Below the pieces are notes generated by a model. The model was given only the letters and a program-made list of their open reading frames with translations, searched no databases and had not been told where the DNA came from. From assembly GCA_026125795.1 (NCBI GenBank), contig JAHCKM010000003.1, forward strand, positions 806,001-870,000: a stretch of 64,000 nucleotides of DNA, given 5' to 3'. The DNA is from Burkholderiaceae bacterium (GTDB lineage: Bacteria; Pseudomonadota; Gammaproteobacteria; Burkholderiales; Burkholderiaceae_C). Of the stretch, positions 23,430-34,372 are shown one piece after another; the first letter of the stretch is position 1; the number at the start of each line of letters is the position of its first letter. Both the position numbers and the translations under genes were made by a program.

Positions 23430-25859
23430 ATGAACCTGCCAACTCACGCCCGCGTGGTCATCGTCGGCGGCGGCATCGCCGGCTGCTCCACCGCCTACCA
23501 CCTGGCCAAGCTCGGCATCACCGACGTCTTGCTGCTCGAGCAGGGCAAGCTGACCAGTGGCACTACGTGGCACGCTGCCGGGCTGGTGGGGCAGATGCGG
23601 CCCAACCGCAACATGACCGCGATGAGCAAGTACGGCATCGAGTTGTACTCGACGCTGGAGCAGGAGACCGGTCTGGCCACCGGCTGGAAAGCCTGCGGCA
23701 GCGTCAACGTTGCAGCCACGCCCGAGCGCTGGCTGGTGCTGAAGAAACAAGCCGCGCTGGCGCGCAGCTTCGGCGTCGAGGTGCAACTGATCACCCCCGC
23801 CGAGGCCGGCGATCTGTACCCGGTGATGCGCACCGACGACCTGCACGGCGCGTTGTGGATCCCCGGCGACGGCAAGGCCAATCCGGCCGATCTGTGCATG
23901 AGTCTGGCCAAGGGCGCGCGCAACCGCGGCGTGCGCATGATCGAAGAGATCGAGGTCACCGGCGTCGTGACCGAGCGGGCCGGCGGCGCCGAGCGGGTGG
24001 CCGGCGTGCGCACGGCGCAGGGCGATGTGCGTTGCGAGGTCGTGGTCAATTGCGCCGGGCAGTGGGCGCGGCAGTTCGGTGCGATCTCGGGTGTGAACGT
24101 GCCGTTGTACTCCGCCGAGCACTTCTACATCGTGACCGGCAGGATCGACGGCGTGCATCCCATGCTGCCGGTGATGCGCGACCCCGACGGCTTCATCTAC
24201 TACAAGGAGGAGGTCGGCGGCCTGCTGATGGGCGGATTCGAGCCCGAGTCCAAGCCGTGGGCCGTGGACCCGATCCCCAGCACGTTCCAGTTCCAGTTGC
24301 TCGACGAGGATTGGGACCAGTTCGAGATCCTGATGACCCACGCGATCCACCGCACGCCGTGCCTGGAAAGCGCCGAGGTCAAGATGCTGCTCAACGGGCC
24401 GGAGAGCTTCACCCCAGACGGCAACTTCATCCTCGGCGAGGCGCCCGGGTTGCGCCGCTACTACGTGTGCGCCGGGTTCAACTCCGCCGGCATTGCCAAC
24501 TCCGGCGGCGCCGGCCGGCTGATTGCCGAGTGGATCGCCGGCGACGCGGCGCCGCGCGACCTGTGGGACGTGGACCTGCGGCGCTTCGGCACGTTCACGG
24601 CCAACCGCAGGGCACTGGCCGAGCGCACGGCAGAGACGCTGGGGTTGCACTACGCGATGCGCTGGCCGCGCCAGGAACTGCAGACTGCACGGCCGCTGCG
24701 CACGTCGCCGCTGTACGACCTGCTCGACGCAAAAGGGGCCGAGTGGGGCAGCAAGAACGGCTGGGAGCGCGCGAACTACTTCAGGCCGGCGGGCCGGCCC
24801 CGGCCCGAACCGGGGTTGGGCACACCGGGCTGGCTGCCCTGGCTGCAGGCTGAACAGCGCGCCACGCGCGAGGCCGTGGCGTTGTACGACCAGACGTCGT
24901 TCGGCAAGCTGCTGGTGCAGGGTCGCGATTCGCTGGTGCTGCTGCAGCGGCTGTGCGCCAACGATGTCGACGTGCCGGTGGGGCGTCTGGTCTACAGCGC
25001 GATGCTGAACGCTCGTGGCGGCTTCGAGAGCGATCTCACGGTGATGCGCCTCGGCGTCGAGCGCTTCCAGCTCGTCACCGGCTCGGCGCAGCCGCAGCGC
25101 GACCTTGATTGGATCACCCGCCACATTCAACCCGGCGAGCACGTGACGACCACCGACATCAGCGCGATGACGGCGGTGCTGTCGCTGATGGGCCCGAATG
25201 CGCACGAGCTGATGCGCCGCGTCAGCCCCGACGACGTGTCGCCGCAGGGACTGAAGTTCTCGCACACGCGCGAAATCGATCTGGGATTGGCCCGCGTGCG
25301 CGCTGCGCGCATGAGTTACGTGGGTGGTCCGGGTTACGAGCTCTACGTGCCGGTCGAGATGGCGCGCCACGTGTACCTGGCGCTGCACGAGGCCGGGTCC
25401 GATCTCGGCCTGACCGATGCGGGCTACTACGCGATCGACGCGCTGCGCATCGAGGCCGGCCGCCGCGCCTGGGGTGCCGAGCTCGGGACCGACGAAACAC
25501 CGTGGGAGGCGGGCCTGGCGTTTGCGGTGAGGCTCGACAAGTCCGCGCCGTTCATCGGCCGCGAGGCCTTGAGCGCGTCGCGCGACGTGCCACTGCGCAA
25601 GAAGCTGCTCGGCTTTGTGCTCGACGATCCGGCCGCCTGGGTGTGGGGCGGCGAGTCGGTGCGGATCGACGGCGAGTCGGTCGGCGAGCTGAGTTCGGCC
25701 GGCTGGGGCCATGCCGCCGGCCGCTGCGTCGCACTCGGTTATGTGCGCGGCGCCGCCGCGCGTCAGGTGCACACGGGTACGCCGGTGCAGATCGATCTAT
25801 GGGGCGAGCCGGTGCCGGCCAGGGCGTGGGACGACTTCATCGCACGCAGCGCACGCTGA
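23430..25859 (+). CDS. FAD-dependent oxidoreductase fused to GcvT domain (dimethylglycine/sarcosine dehydrogenase-like)
   Basis: This 809-aa two-domain protein begins with an N-terminal FAD oxidoreductase of the DAO type (VVIVGGGIAGCSTAYHL), with the family's covalent-flavin motif TTWHAAGL. After about residue 430 comes a folate-binding GcvT/aminomethyltransferase domain (YDQTSFGKLLVQG; VGGPGYELYVP). Enzymes of this build oxidise N-methyl groups of dimethylglycine or sarcosine, pass the one-carbon unit to tetrahydrofolate, and in well-studied cases send electrons to electron-transfer flavoprotein. ETF-ubiquinone oxidoreductase is encoded 9.4 kb downstream. The ATG at 23430 is preferred. The substrate could be an N-methylated amino acid or N-methylated aminophosphonate; this is open. 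Confidence 0.88.
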   Translation: MNLPTHARVVIVGGGIAGCSTAYHLAKLGITDVLLLEQGKLTSGTTWHAAGLVGQMRPNRNMTAMSKYGIELYSTLEQETGLATGWKACGSVNVAATPERWLVLKKQAALARSFGVEVQLITPAEAGDLYPVMRTDDLHGALWIPGDGKANPADLCMSLAKGARNRGVRMIEEIEVTGVVTERAGGAERVAGVRTAQGDVRCEVVVNCAGQWARQFGAISGVNVPLYSAEHFYIVTGRIDGVHPMLPVMRDPDGFIYYKEEVGGLLMGGFEPESKPWAVDPIPSTFQFQLLDEDWDQFEILMTHAIHRTPCLESAEVKMLLNGPESFTPDGNFILGEAPGLRRYYVCAGFNSAGIANSGGAGRLIAEWIAGDAAPRDLWDVDLRRFGTFTANRRALAERTAETLGLHYAMRWPRQELQTARPLRTSPLYDLLDAKGAEWGSKNGWERANYFRPAGRPRPEPGLGTPGWLPWLQAEQRATREAVALYDQTSFGKLLVQGRDSLVLLQRLCANDVDVPVGRLVYSAMLNARGGFESDLTVMRLGVERFQLVTGSAQPQRDLDWITRHIQPGEHVTTTDISAMTAVLSLMGPNAHELMRRVSPDDVSPQGLKFSHTREIDLGLARVRAARMSYVGGPGYELYVPVEMARHVYLALHEAGSDLGLTDAGYYAIDALRIEAGRRAWGAELGTDETPWEAGLAFAVRLDKSAPFIGREALSASRDVPLRKKLLGFVLDDPAAWVWGGESVRIDGESVGELSSAGWGHAAGRCVALGYVRGAAARQVHTGTPVQIDLWGEPVPARAWDDFIARSAR

Positions 25860-25869
25860 AACGGACGGC

Positions 25870-26367
25870 TCAGTTGCCTGCGCGGCAGTTCAGCGGCAGG
25901 TACTTGGCGTCGACCTCGGTGCGGTTGTTGCCCTTGGCGCTCATCTTGTCCGGCGTCGCGGCATGGCCGCACACCCACGCCACCGGCACCATCGGTGCAC
26001 TGTCCACCACCGCGGGCCGGAACGTCAGCGTCTTGCCCTTGATGGCGCCGTTGACCTGGTTGCCGAACACCACGTGCAACGCACCGCCCTCGACGGTGAT
26101 CGACTGCACGTAGTTGCCGACAAGCTTGTCGCTGTCCGGCAGGCCTGCCTCGGCATTGTCGGCCGGCAGCTTCTGCGTGGCCGTCCACTTGCTGCTGACG
26201 GCGGTCTTGCCGACGTTGATCACGCTCGACGAATCGACGATCTGCTGCCGCACCATCGGCCCCTGAAAGCTGGGCAATGCCAGCGTCGCCAGGATCGCGA
26301 GCACGGCCACTGCGACGAGCAGTTCGACCAGTGTGAAGCCGCGGGCGGGTTTGCGCACGGTCGCCAT
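25870..26367 (-). CDS. Type IV pilin-like protein (PilA type)
   Basis: This 165-aa prepilin has the class III signal RGFTLVELLVAVAVLAILA, with cleavage expected between Gly10 and Phe11 and Glu at mature position 5. The C-terminus contains a two-cysteine loop (WVCGHA ... LPLNCRAGN), typical of the disulphide-bounded D-region of major pilins. The ATG at 26367 gives the usual short leader peptide. No other pilus gene is nearby, so it is an orphan that would need an assembly system elsewhere. Confidence 0.88.
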   Translation of the reverse strand: MATVRKPARGFTLVELLVAVAVLAILATLALPSFQGPMVRQQIVDSSSVINVGKTAVSSKWTATQKLPADNAEAGLPDSDKLVGNYVQSITVEGGALHVVFGNQVNGAIKGKTLTFRPAVVDSAPMVPVAWVCGHAATPDKMSAKGNNRTEVDAKYLPLNCRAGN

Positions 26368-26456
26368 ATTGCGACAGCCAAGTGCCTGTGGCGCCGCCAG
26401 GCCCTTTGTCGAACGTGCGGCTGCTGCGCAGTCCTGCACGTCGCAACAACGGTCGA

Positions 26457-26756
26457 TCAGACGTAGCGAAAGATCAGCAGCGCCAGGATCACCGAGGCGA
26501 TCGTCGCACCCCACACCGGCGCCGGGATCAGCGCCAGCCACAGCAGGTGCAGGTAGCCGGACGACAGCAGCGAGATGAACAGGCGATCGCCCCGTGTGGT
26601 GGTCAGTCCCAGGATGCCGCGGCGCGGCGCGCCGCCCGGGCTACGCCACTCCCAGACGGCCATGATCACCAGCAGCAGCGCGATCACGCCGAAGAACGCG
26701 GCGGTCTGCCAGGTCCAGGCCATCCAGCCGAGTCCGCTTTGAACGGTCGGTTGCAT
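26457..26756 (-). CDS. DUF2160 small membrane protein of the glycerol ABC transporter
   Basis: This 99-aa protein has about three hydrophobic helices (TAAFFGVIALLLVIMAVW; LFISLLSSGYLHLLWLALI; GATIASVILALLIFRYV). It is the last gene of the glycerol transporter operon, 12 bp after glpQ. This gene type regularly accompanies glpSTPQV operons (called glpU in rhizobia). Its biochemical role is not established; a stabilising or accessory membrane subunit is a reasonable guess. Confidence 0.85.
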   Translation of the reverse strand: MQPTVQSGLGWMAWTWQTAAFFGVIALLLVIMAVWEWRSPGGAPRRGILGLTTTRGDRLFISLLSSGYLHLLWLALIPAPVWGATIASVILALLIFRYV

Positions 26757-26768
26757 CGCCGCCGTCCT

Positions 26769-27569
<801 letters not shown>

Positions 27570-27576
27570 GGCGCGT

Positions 27577-28446
27577 TCAAGCCTCGTCGTCCTTGGTCAT
27601 CACCGTATAGAACAGCCACGACAACAACAGAATGATCAGGAAGTAGATCAGCGACATCGCCGCCGCCGGTCCGAGATCGAACTGGCCGAGTGCGATCTTC
27701 ACCAGGTCGATCGACAGCACGGTGGTCGCATTGCCAGGCCCGCCGCCGGTCAGCACCACGGCCTCCGTGTAGATCATGAAGCTGTCCATGAACCGCAGCA
27801 GCACCGCGATCAGCAGCACGTGCTTGAGCTTGGGCAACTGGATGTGGCGGAAGATGGCCCACCTGCTGGCGCCGTCGATGCGCGCGGCCTGGTAGTAGGC
27901 GTCGGGGATCGCCGACAGGCCGGCAAACGTGAGCAGCACCACCAGCGAGGTCCAGTGCCACACGTCCATGGCCACGAGCGTGATCCACGCGGCCACCGGC
28001 TGGCGCGTGTAGTTGAACTCCAGCCCGATGCGGTTGAGGCTCCAGCCCATCAGGCCGATGTCGGGCAGCGCGAAGATGTTCCACATCGCGCCCACCACGT
28101 TGTACGGGATCAGCAGCGGCATCGCCATCAGCACCAGGCAGATCGACACGCCGATGCCTTTGCGCGGCATCGCCAGCGCGATCGCCACGCCGAGCGGTAT
28201 CTCGATGGCCAGCACGATTGCCGTGAACAGCATCTGCCGCTGCAGCGCCTCGCGAAAGCGTGAAGAGGTCATCACCTGCTCGAACCAGCGCACGCCTTCG
28301 AAGAAGAACTCGTTGTTGCCGAAGGTCTCCTGCACCGAGTAGTTGACCACCGCCATCAGCGGGATCACGGCGTTGAAGGCGACCAGCAGCACCACCGGCA
28401 GCACCAGCCACCAGGCTTTTTGGTTTTGGGTCTTGGTGGTTGCCAT
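27577..28446 (-). CDS. glpP: Glycerol ABC transporter permease GlpP
   Basis: This 289-aa MalF-like permease with six helices begins with WWLVLPVVLLVAFNAVIPLM and carries the cytoplasmic EAA loop DAYYQAARIDGASRWAIFRHI. It pairs with GlpQ to form the membrane channel. A dispersed repeat copy of about 70 bp separates it from the upstream glpT gene, an unusually large gap in an otherwise tight operon. Confidence 0.9.
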   Translation of the reverse strand: MATTKTQNQKAWWLVLPVVLLVAFNAVIPLMAVVNYSVQETFGNNEFFFEGVRWFEQVMTSSRFREALQRQMLFTAIVLAIEIPLGVAIALAMPRKGIGVSICLVLMAMPLLIPYNVVGAMWNIFALPDIGLMGWSLNRIGLEFNYTRQPVAAWITLVAMDVWHWTSLVVLLTFAGLSAIPDAYYQAARIDGASRWAIFRHIQLPKLKHVLLIAVLLRFMDSFMIYTEAVVLTGGGPGNATTVLSIDLVKIALGQFDLGPAAAMSLIYFLIILLLSWLFYTVMTKDDEA

Positions 28447-28448
28447 CA

Positions 28449-28517
28449 GTCGACGCCGGGCCGCCCCAAGGCGAGTGAGCCCCCGCGGGGGGCAGCGAAC
28501 GAAGTGAGCGTGGGGGT
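28449..28517 (-). repeat. Dispersed GC-rich intergenic repeat, copy 2
   Basis: The element reads GCCGGGCCGCCCCAAGGCGA, a CCCCCGCGGGGGG hairpin, then GCAGCGAACGAAGTGAGCGT and a G-run. It lies inside the glp operon between glpT and glpP and shares its core with the copies at 10005, 40091 and 52775. It could tune expression of the two halves of the operon by forming RNA hairpins. Confidence 0.7.
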
Positions 28518-28524
28518 CAACATC

Positions 28525-29601
28525 TCAGTCGACGATCCAACCGTCGGCGTAGAGCTGCGTGCGCGCCGGCTCGAACGACACGTGGCCACGCTCCAGCGGC
28601 ACAGTCTGCCCTTCGGCGATCAGCGCCTTGATGATGTGCTCGCCCGAGCGCGCGTCGACGATGCGAAAGCGGCCGATGTCGCTGACGCGCTCCACCTGCA
28701 CCGGCAACCCGCTGTCGGCAAAACGCACGAACTCCGGCCGCACGCCGATCTCCGTCTTCTTGCCCAACGCACCCGCCGCGCCGCTGCAGGCAACCGGCAC
28801 CGTGTGTCCGTCGTAGCGCGCGACACCGGCGGCATCCACCTCGCACGGCAGCACGTTCATGCCCGGCGAGCCGATGAAGTGGCCCACAAAGGTGTGGCGC
28901 GGCCGCTCGAACAGCTCCACCGGCGTGCCGGCCTGCACGACCTGGCCGTCGATCATCACCACCACCTGGTCGGCGAAAGTCAGCGCTTCGGTCTGATCGT
29001 GGGTCACGTAGATCATCGTCAGGCCCACGCGCTGGTGCAGCTCCTTGAGCTTGCTGCGCAGGCGCCACTTCAGGTGCGGATCAATCACGGTGAGCGGCTC
29101 GTCGAACAGAATGGCGGCCACGTCGGAGCGCACCAGCCCGCGGCCGAGCGAGATCTTTTGCTTGCCGTCGGCGGTGAGGCCGGAGGCCCGATGCATCAAC
29201 GTGGGCTCGAGGTCGAGCATCGCGGCGATTTCGCGCACGCGGCGCTCCACGTCGGCGGCCGGAACGCCGCGGTTGCGCAGCGGGAACGCCAGGTTGTCGA
29301 ACACCGTCATCGTGTCGTACACCACCGGGAACTGGAACACCTGCGCGATGTTGCGTTCCCCCGGCTCGAGCCGGCTGACGTCGCGCTCGCCAAACAGGAT
29401 GCGGCCGCGCGTGGGCGTGAGCAGGCCGGAGATCAGATTGAGCAGCGTGGTCTTGCCGCAGCCCGACGGGCCCAGCAGCGCATAGGCGCCGCCGTCGCGC
29501 CACTTCAGATCGATGCCGCGCAGCGCCCAGTCGGCATCCACCGCGTCGCGCGGAGCAGCGCGGTAGCTGTGGCGCAGCTGTTCGAGGTGGATGGCGGCCA
29601 T
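28525..29601 (-). CDS. glpT: Glycerol ABC transporter ATP-binding protein GlpT
   Basis: This 358-aa ATPase has intact Walker A GPSGCGKTT, Walker B ILFDEPLTVID and switch histidine VTHDQTEAL, followed by a C-terminal TOBE/MalK-like regulatory domain. Where the LSGGQ signature is expected it reads LTADGKQKISLGRG, so the signature is degenerate. The partner GlpS has the opposite pattern, implying a heterodimer with one competent ATP site. The gene lies 9 bp downstream of glpS. Confidence 0.9.
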   Translation of the reverse strand: MAAIHLEQLRHSYRAAPRDAVDADWALRGIDLKWRDGGAYALLGPSGCGKTTLLNLISGLLTPTRGRILFGERDVSRLEPGERNIAQVFQFPVVYDTMTVFDNLAFPLRNRGVPAADVERRVREIAAMLDLEPTLMHRASGLTADGKQKISLGRGLVRSDVAAILFDEPLTVIDPHLKWRLRSKLKELHQRVGLTMIYVTHDQTEALTFADQVVVMIDGQVVQAGTPVELFERPRHTFVGHFIGSPGMNVLPCEVDAAGVARYDGHTVPVACSGAAGALGKKTEIGVRPEFVRFADSGLPVQVERVSDIGRFRIVDARSGEHIIKALIAEGQTVPLERGHVSFEPARTQLYADGWIVD

Positions 29602-29610
29602 GTGGAGCGC

Positions 29611-30669
29611 CTATGCCGCCAGACGGCGCCCGTTGCCGTCGAAGTACAGGCAGTGATCGACGTCGAGCGCAAACGTCGCAGGCTCGCCCACCGTGTGGCT
29701 GCGCACGCCGTGCGCCAGCGACACCCAGGTGCCGCCGGCCAGCCCGAAGTGGATCACGCTCTCCGAGCCGGAGATCTCGCTGATCAGCACCGGGCCGCTC
29801 ACCGGCACGCCGCGGCCGCCAGAAGGACGCACGTGGTGCGGGCGCAGCGCAACCGTGATCGCGCCGTCGGGCAGCGATTGCAGCGGCGCCGGCGCCGGCC
29901 AGTGCACGGAATCCAGCTCGATCTGCGGGCCGCGTTTGGTGGCGGCGGCCACGTTGATCGGCGGATCGGAAAACACGCGGGCACTCGTCAGGTCGGCGGG
30001 CTCGCGGTACACGCCGATCGCCGGGCCGAACTGCGTGACGCGGCCTTCGTGCAGCGTGGCCACGTGGCCACCCAGCAGCAGCGCCTCGCTCGGCTCGGTG
30101 GTGGCATAGACCACGGTGCAGCCCCGGTCGGCGAACAGTCGCGGCAACTCGTCGCGCAAGGCCTCGCGCAGCTTGTAGTCCAGGTTGGCGAGCGGTTCGT
30201 CGAGCAGCACGAGGTCGGCATCCTTGACCAGCGCGCGCGCCAGTGCCGTGCGTTGCTGCTGACCACCGGACAACTCCGCCGGCTTGCGCTCCAGCAGCGG
30301 GGTGAGCTTCAGCAACTCGGCAATGCGCCCGACGCGCGACTTGATGTCGGCCGCCGACGCGCGTGTCACGCGCAGCGGCGATGCGATGTTCTCGAACACC
30401 GAGAGATTGGGGTAATTGATGAACTGCTGGTACACCATCGACACGCGACGCCGCTGCACCGGCGTGGCCGTGACATTGCGCCCGCCGAACCACACTTCGC
30501 CCGCGCTGGGCTTGACCAGCCCGGCCATCAGCCGCAGCAGCGTGGTCTTGCCGGCAAGGGTCTCGCCGAGCAGCGTGTTGAAGCCCCGCTCGGCCAGCGT
30601 GAGGCGGGTGGGATGGATGTGGACGTCGGCGCCGACGCGAAGCGATACGTCCTTCAGTTCGAGTGTCAC
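29611..30669 (-). CDS. glpS: Glycerol ABC transporter ATP-binding protein GlpS
   Basis: This 352-aa ATPase has Walker A GETLAGKTT, canonical signature LSGGQQQRTALARAL and Walker B VLLDEPLANLD, but its switch region reads YATTEPSEALLL, lacking the usual histidine. The GTG at 30669 (VTLELKDVSLRVGADVHIHP) is chosen. The open frame runs to 30762 but that stretch is a long hairpin and does not resemble the family. With GlpT it should form an asymmetric ATPase pair. Confidence 0.85.
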   Translation of the reverse strand: MTLELKDVSLRVGADVHIHPTRLTLAERGFNTLLGETLAGKTTLLRLMAGLVKPSAGEVWFGGRNVTATPVQRRRVSMVYQQFINYPNLSVFENIASPLRVTRASAADIKSRVGRIAELLKLTPLLERKPAELSGGQQQRTALARALVKDADLVLLDEPLANLDYKLREALRDELPRLFADRGCTVVYATTEPSEALLLGGHVATLHEGRVTQFGPAIGVYREPADLTSARVFSDPPINVAAATKRGPQIELDSVHWPAPAPLQSLPDGAITVALRPHHVRPSGGRGVPVSGPVLISEISGSESVIHFGLAGGTWVSLAHGVRSHTVGEPATFALDVDHCLYFDGNGRRLAA

Positions 30670-30715
30670 GTCGTCGGCCGCAAGGGGCGCCGCGAAAGAG
30701 GGCGCCGTGGCGATC

Positions 30716-30763
30716 GGTGCCCTGGGCAGGCGCGCTTGCAGTCCGCGCGCCCGCCCAGGCACC
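30716..30763 (-). promoter_or_regulatory. Large intercistronic stem-loop between glpV and glpS
   Basis: The arms are 30716-30735 and 30745-30763, almost fully complementary (about 19 bp, one mismatch, one bulge) around a 9-nt loop. There is no U-tract, so it is not a classic terminator. Placed right after the binding-protein gene, it probably stabilises glpV mRNA or causes partial attenuation, giving more binding protein than transporter core. Confidence 0.6.
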
Positions 30764-30792
30764 AGGGGAGGAGGCTTATGGTCGTTGTGTGC

Positions 30793-32610
<1,818 letters not shown>

Positions 32611-32662
32611 CAATAGCTCCTCATTGGTTGTATCCCCTGCGGGCCAGTGCCACCGCGCGGCG

Positions 32663-32697
32663 ATCCTAAGTTCGAAACAAAACGAATGTCAATCGAA
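32663..32697 (-). promoter_or_regulatory. glpV promoter with overlapping GlpR-type repeats
   Basis: On the minus strand, TTGACA (32692-32687), an 18-bp spacer and TAGGAT (32668-32663) form a good sigma-70 promoter. Three TTCG units (complement of CGAA at 32673, 32683 and 32694) fall 10 and 11 bp apart across the spacer and -35 box. TTCG half-sites are typical of DeoR/GlpR operators, so this should be a GlpR-repressed promoter. Confidence 0.65.
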
Positions 32698-32708
32698 GAT
32701 TCACCGAG

Positions 32709-34265
32709 TCAAATCGCGCTCAAACGAACAGCTGTGCCCGTTGCAGGCGTGCGCTGGGCGAACCAGCGCTCCACCGCCGCGCGTTGGCTGTCACTCAGGT
32801 GCAAGCCCAGCTTGCTTCGACGCCACAACACATCGTCGGCGCAGCGTGCCCACTCGTGCTCGCACAGGTACTGCAGCTCCGCTTCGTACAGCCCCGGCGC
32901 CACCTCCTCACCGAGGTGGCCGGCTCGCAACAGCAACTCCACCAGCGATCCGTAGCTGCGCGACCAGCGCCGGACCAGAGCGCGCGGCAACTCCGGATGG
33001 CGCGCGGCAAGCGCGTTTTCGAAACGTGCGATGTCGTGGTCGGGGCGGTGCGTGATCTCGATCCAGCGCGACAGGTCGCCGCCGGGCAATGGCGTCTGGG
33101 CGGTCCACGCCAGCGATTTCACGCCCAGTCGCTCGCACAGCATCTGTGCGGCCTGCTCGGCGAGCTTGCGGAAGGTGGTGATCTTGCCGCCCCACACCGA
33201 CAGCAGCGGCGCCGCGCCCTCGTGCATCTGCAGCAGGTAGTCGCGAGTCACCGCCGAAGGATCGCCCGAGTCGTCATCGAGCAGCGGGCGCACGCCGGAG
33301 TAGGTCCAGCGCACCGCGTCCGAAGTGACCGGCGCGGCGAAATAGCGGCTCGCCTGCTCGCACAGATAGGCGATCTCCTGCGCGTCGGCGTGTGCGTCGC
33401 CGGGATCTCCTTCGATCTCGACGTCTGTGGTGCCGATCAGCGTGAACTCGCCCTCGTAGGGAATGGCGAAGATGATGCGGCCGTCGGCGTTCTGGAAGAT
33501 GTACGCGTGCTCGTGCTCGAACATCCTGGGCACGACGATGTGGCTGCCTTTGACCAGGCGCAGCGCCTTGTGCAAAGGCCGCTGGAGCTGCTGCTGCAGG
33601 AACGATGCCGCCCACGGTCCGGCGGCATTGACCAGAGCGCGTGCCGACACGCTGTACAGCGCGCCGTCGTCGCGCTTGAGCTCGACGCGCCAGCGCCCGT
33701 CTTCCCAGCGCGCTCGCTCGCAGCGGCAGCGCGTGAGCACGTGGGCGCCGTGCTGGCGCGCCTGCATCGCGCACAGCACCACCAGGCGCGCATCGTCGAC
33801 CCAGCCGTCGGAGTACTCGAAGCCGCGGCGGAACTGCGGCTTCAGCGGCTTGCCCGCGGGATGGCGCGTCAGGTCGATGGCGTGCGAGGCGGGCAGCCAT
33901 TCGCGTCGCGCCAGGTGGTCGTACAGAAACAGCCCGGCGCGGATCATCCACACCGGCCGCATCGAAGGATCGTGCGGCATCACGAAGCGCAGCGGCCGCA
34001 TGATGTGCGGCGCGCTCTGCAAGAGCCGCTCGCGCTCGGCCAACGCCTTGCGCACCAGCGAGAACTCGTAGTGCTCGAGGTAGCGCAGGCCGCCGTGGAT
34101 CAGCTTGGTCGATGACGCCGAGGTGTGCGATGCCAGGTCATGCTGCTCGGCCAGCAGCACCGACAGCGCCCGGCCGGCCAGGTCGCGCGCCACTCCCGTG
34201 CCGTTGATGCCTCCGCCCACCACCAACACATCGACTTCGTGCGGGACCTGCACCTCGCCTCGCAT
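32709..34265 (-). CDS. glpD: Aerobic glycerol-3-phosphate dehydrogenase
   Basis: This 518-aa FAD enzyme of the GlpD family starts with a dinucleotide-binding motif (VLVVGGGINGTGVARDLAGR), then SSTKLIHGGLRYLEHYEF. It ends with the C-terminal GlpA/GlpD cap (RRSKLGLHLSD). It oxidises glycerol-3-phosphate to dihydroxyacetone phosphate at the membrane, feeding quinone. The ATG at 34265 was chosen; a longer frame crosses the operator repeats. It is divergent from glpR, with its own promoter and terminates just before the glpV promoter. Confidence 0.95.
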   Translation of the reverse strand: MRGEVQVPHEVDVLVVGGGINGTGVARDLAGRALSVLLAEQHDLASHTSASSTKLIHGGLRYLEHYEFSLVRKALAERERLLQSAPHIMRPLRFVMPHDPSMRPVWMIRAGLFLYDHLARREWLPASHAIDLTRHPAGKPLKPQFRRGFEYSDGWVDDARLVVLCAMQARQHGAHVLTRCRCERARWEDGRWRVELKRDDGALYSVSARALVNAAGPWAASFLQQQLQRPLHKALRLVKGSHIVVPRMFEHEHAYIFQNADGRIIFAIPYEGEFTLIGTTDVEIEGDPGDAHADAQEIAYLCEQASRYFAAPVTSDAVRWTYSGVRPLLDDDSGDPSAVTRDYLLQMHEGAAPLLSVWGGKITTFRKLAEQAAQMLCERLGVKSLAWTAQTPLPGGDLSRWIEITHRPDHDIARFENALAARHPELPRALVRRWSRSYGSLVELLLRAGHLGEEVAPGLYEAELQYLCEHEWARCADDVLWRRSKLGLHLSDSQRAAVERWFAQRTPATGTAVRLSAI

Positions 34266-34268
34266 GCT

Positions 34269-34320
34269 TTCGTTTTGATTCGATTGGGTTCGTTTTAACG
34301 GAAACTGCGCGCTTCGACAA
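34269..34320 (-). promoter_or_regulatory. glpD promoter and GlpR-type operator
   Basis: Minus-strand -35 TTGTCG (34320-34315), 17-bp spacer, -10 TAAAAC (34297-34292). On the plus strand, TTCGTTTT (34269), TTCGATT (34279) and TTCGTTTT (34289) repeat exactly every 10 bp, covering the -10 box and transcription start. This is the same arrangement as at the glpV promoter and lies next to glpR itself. Confidence 0.65.
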
Positions 34321-34372
34321 GCGGACAAGTCTCAGCACGCGAAGCGGCCGGCATCGCCTACGCTCGGCGCCG

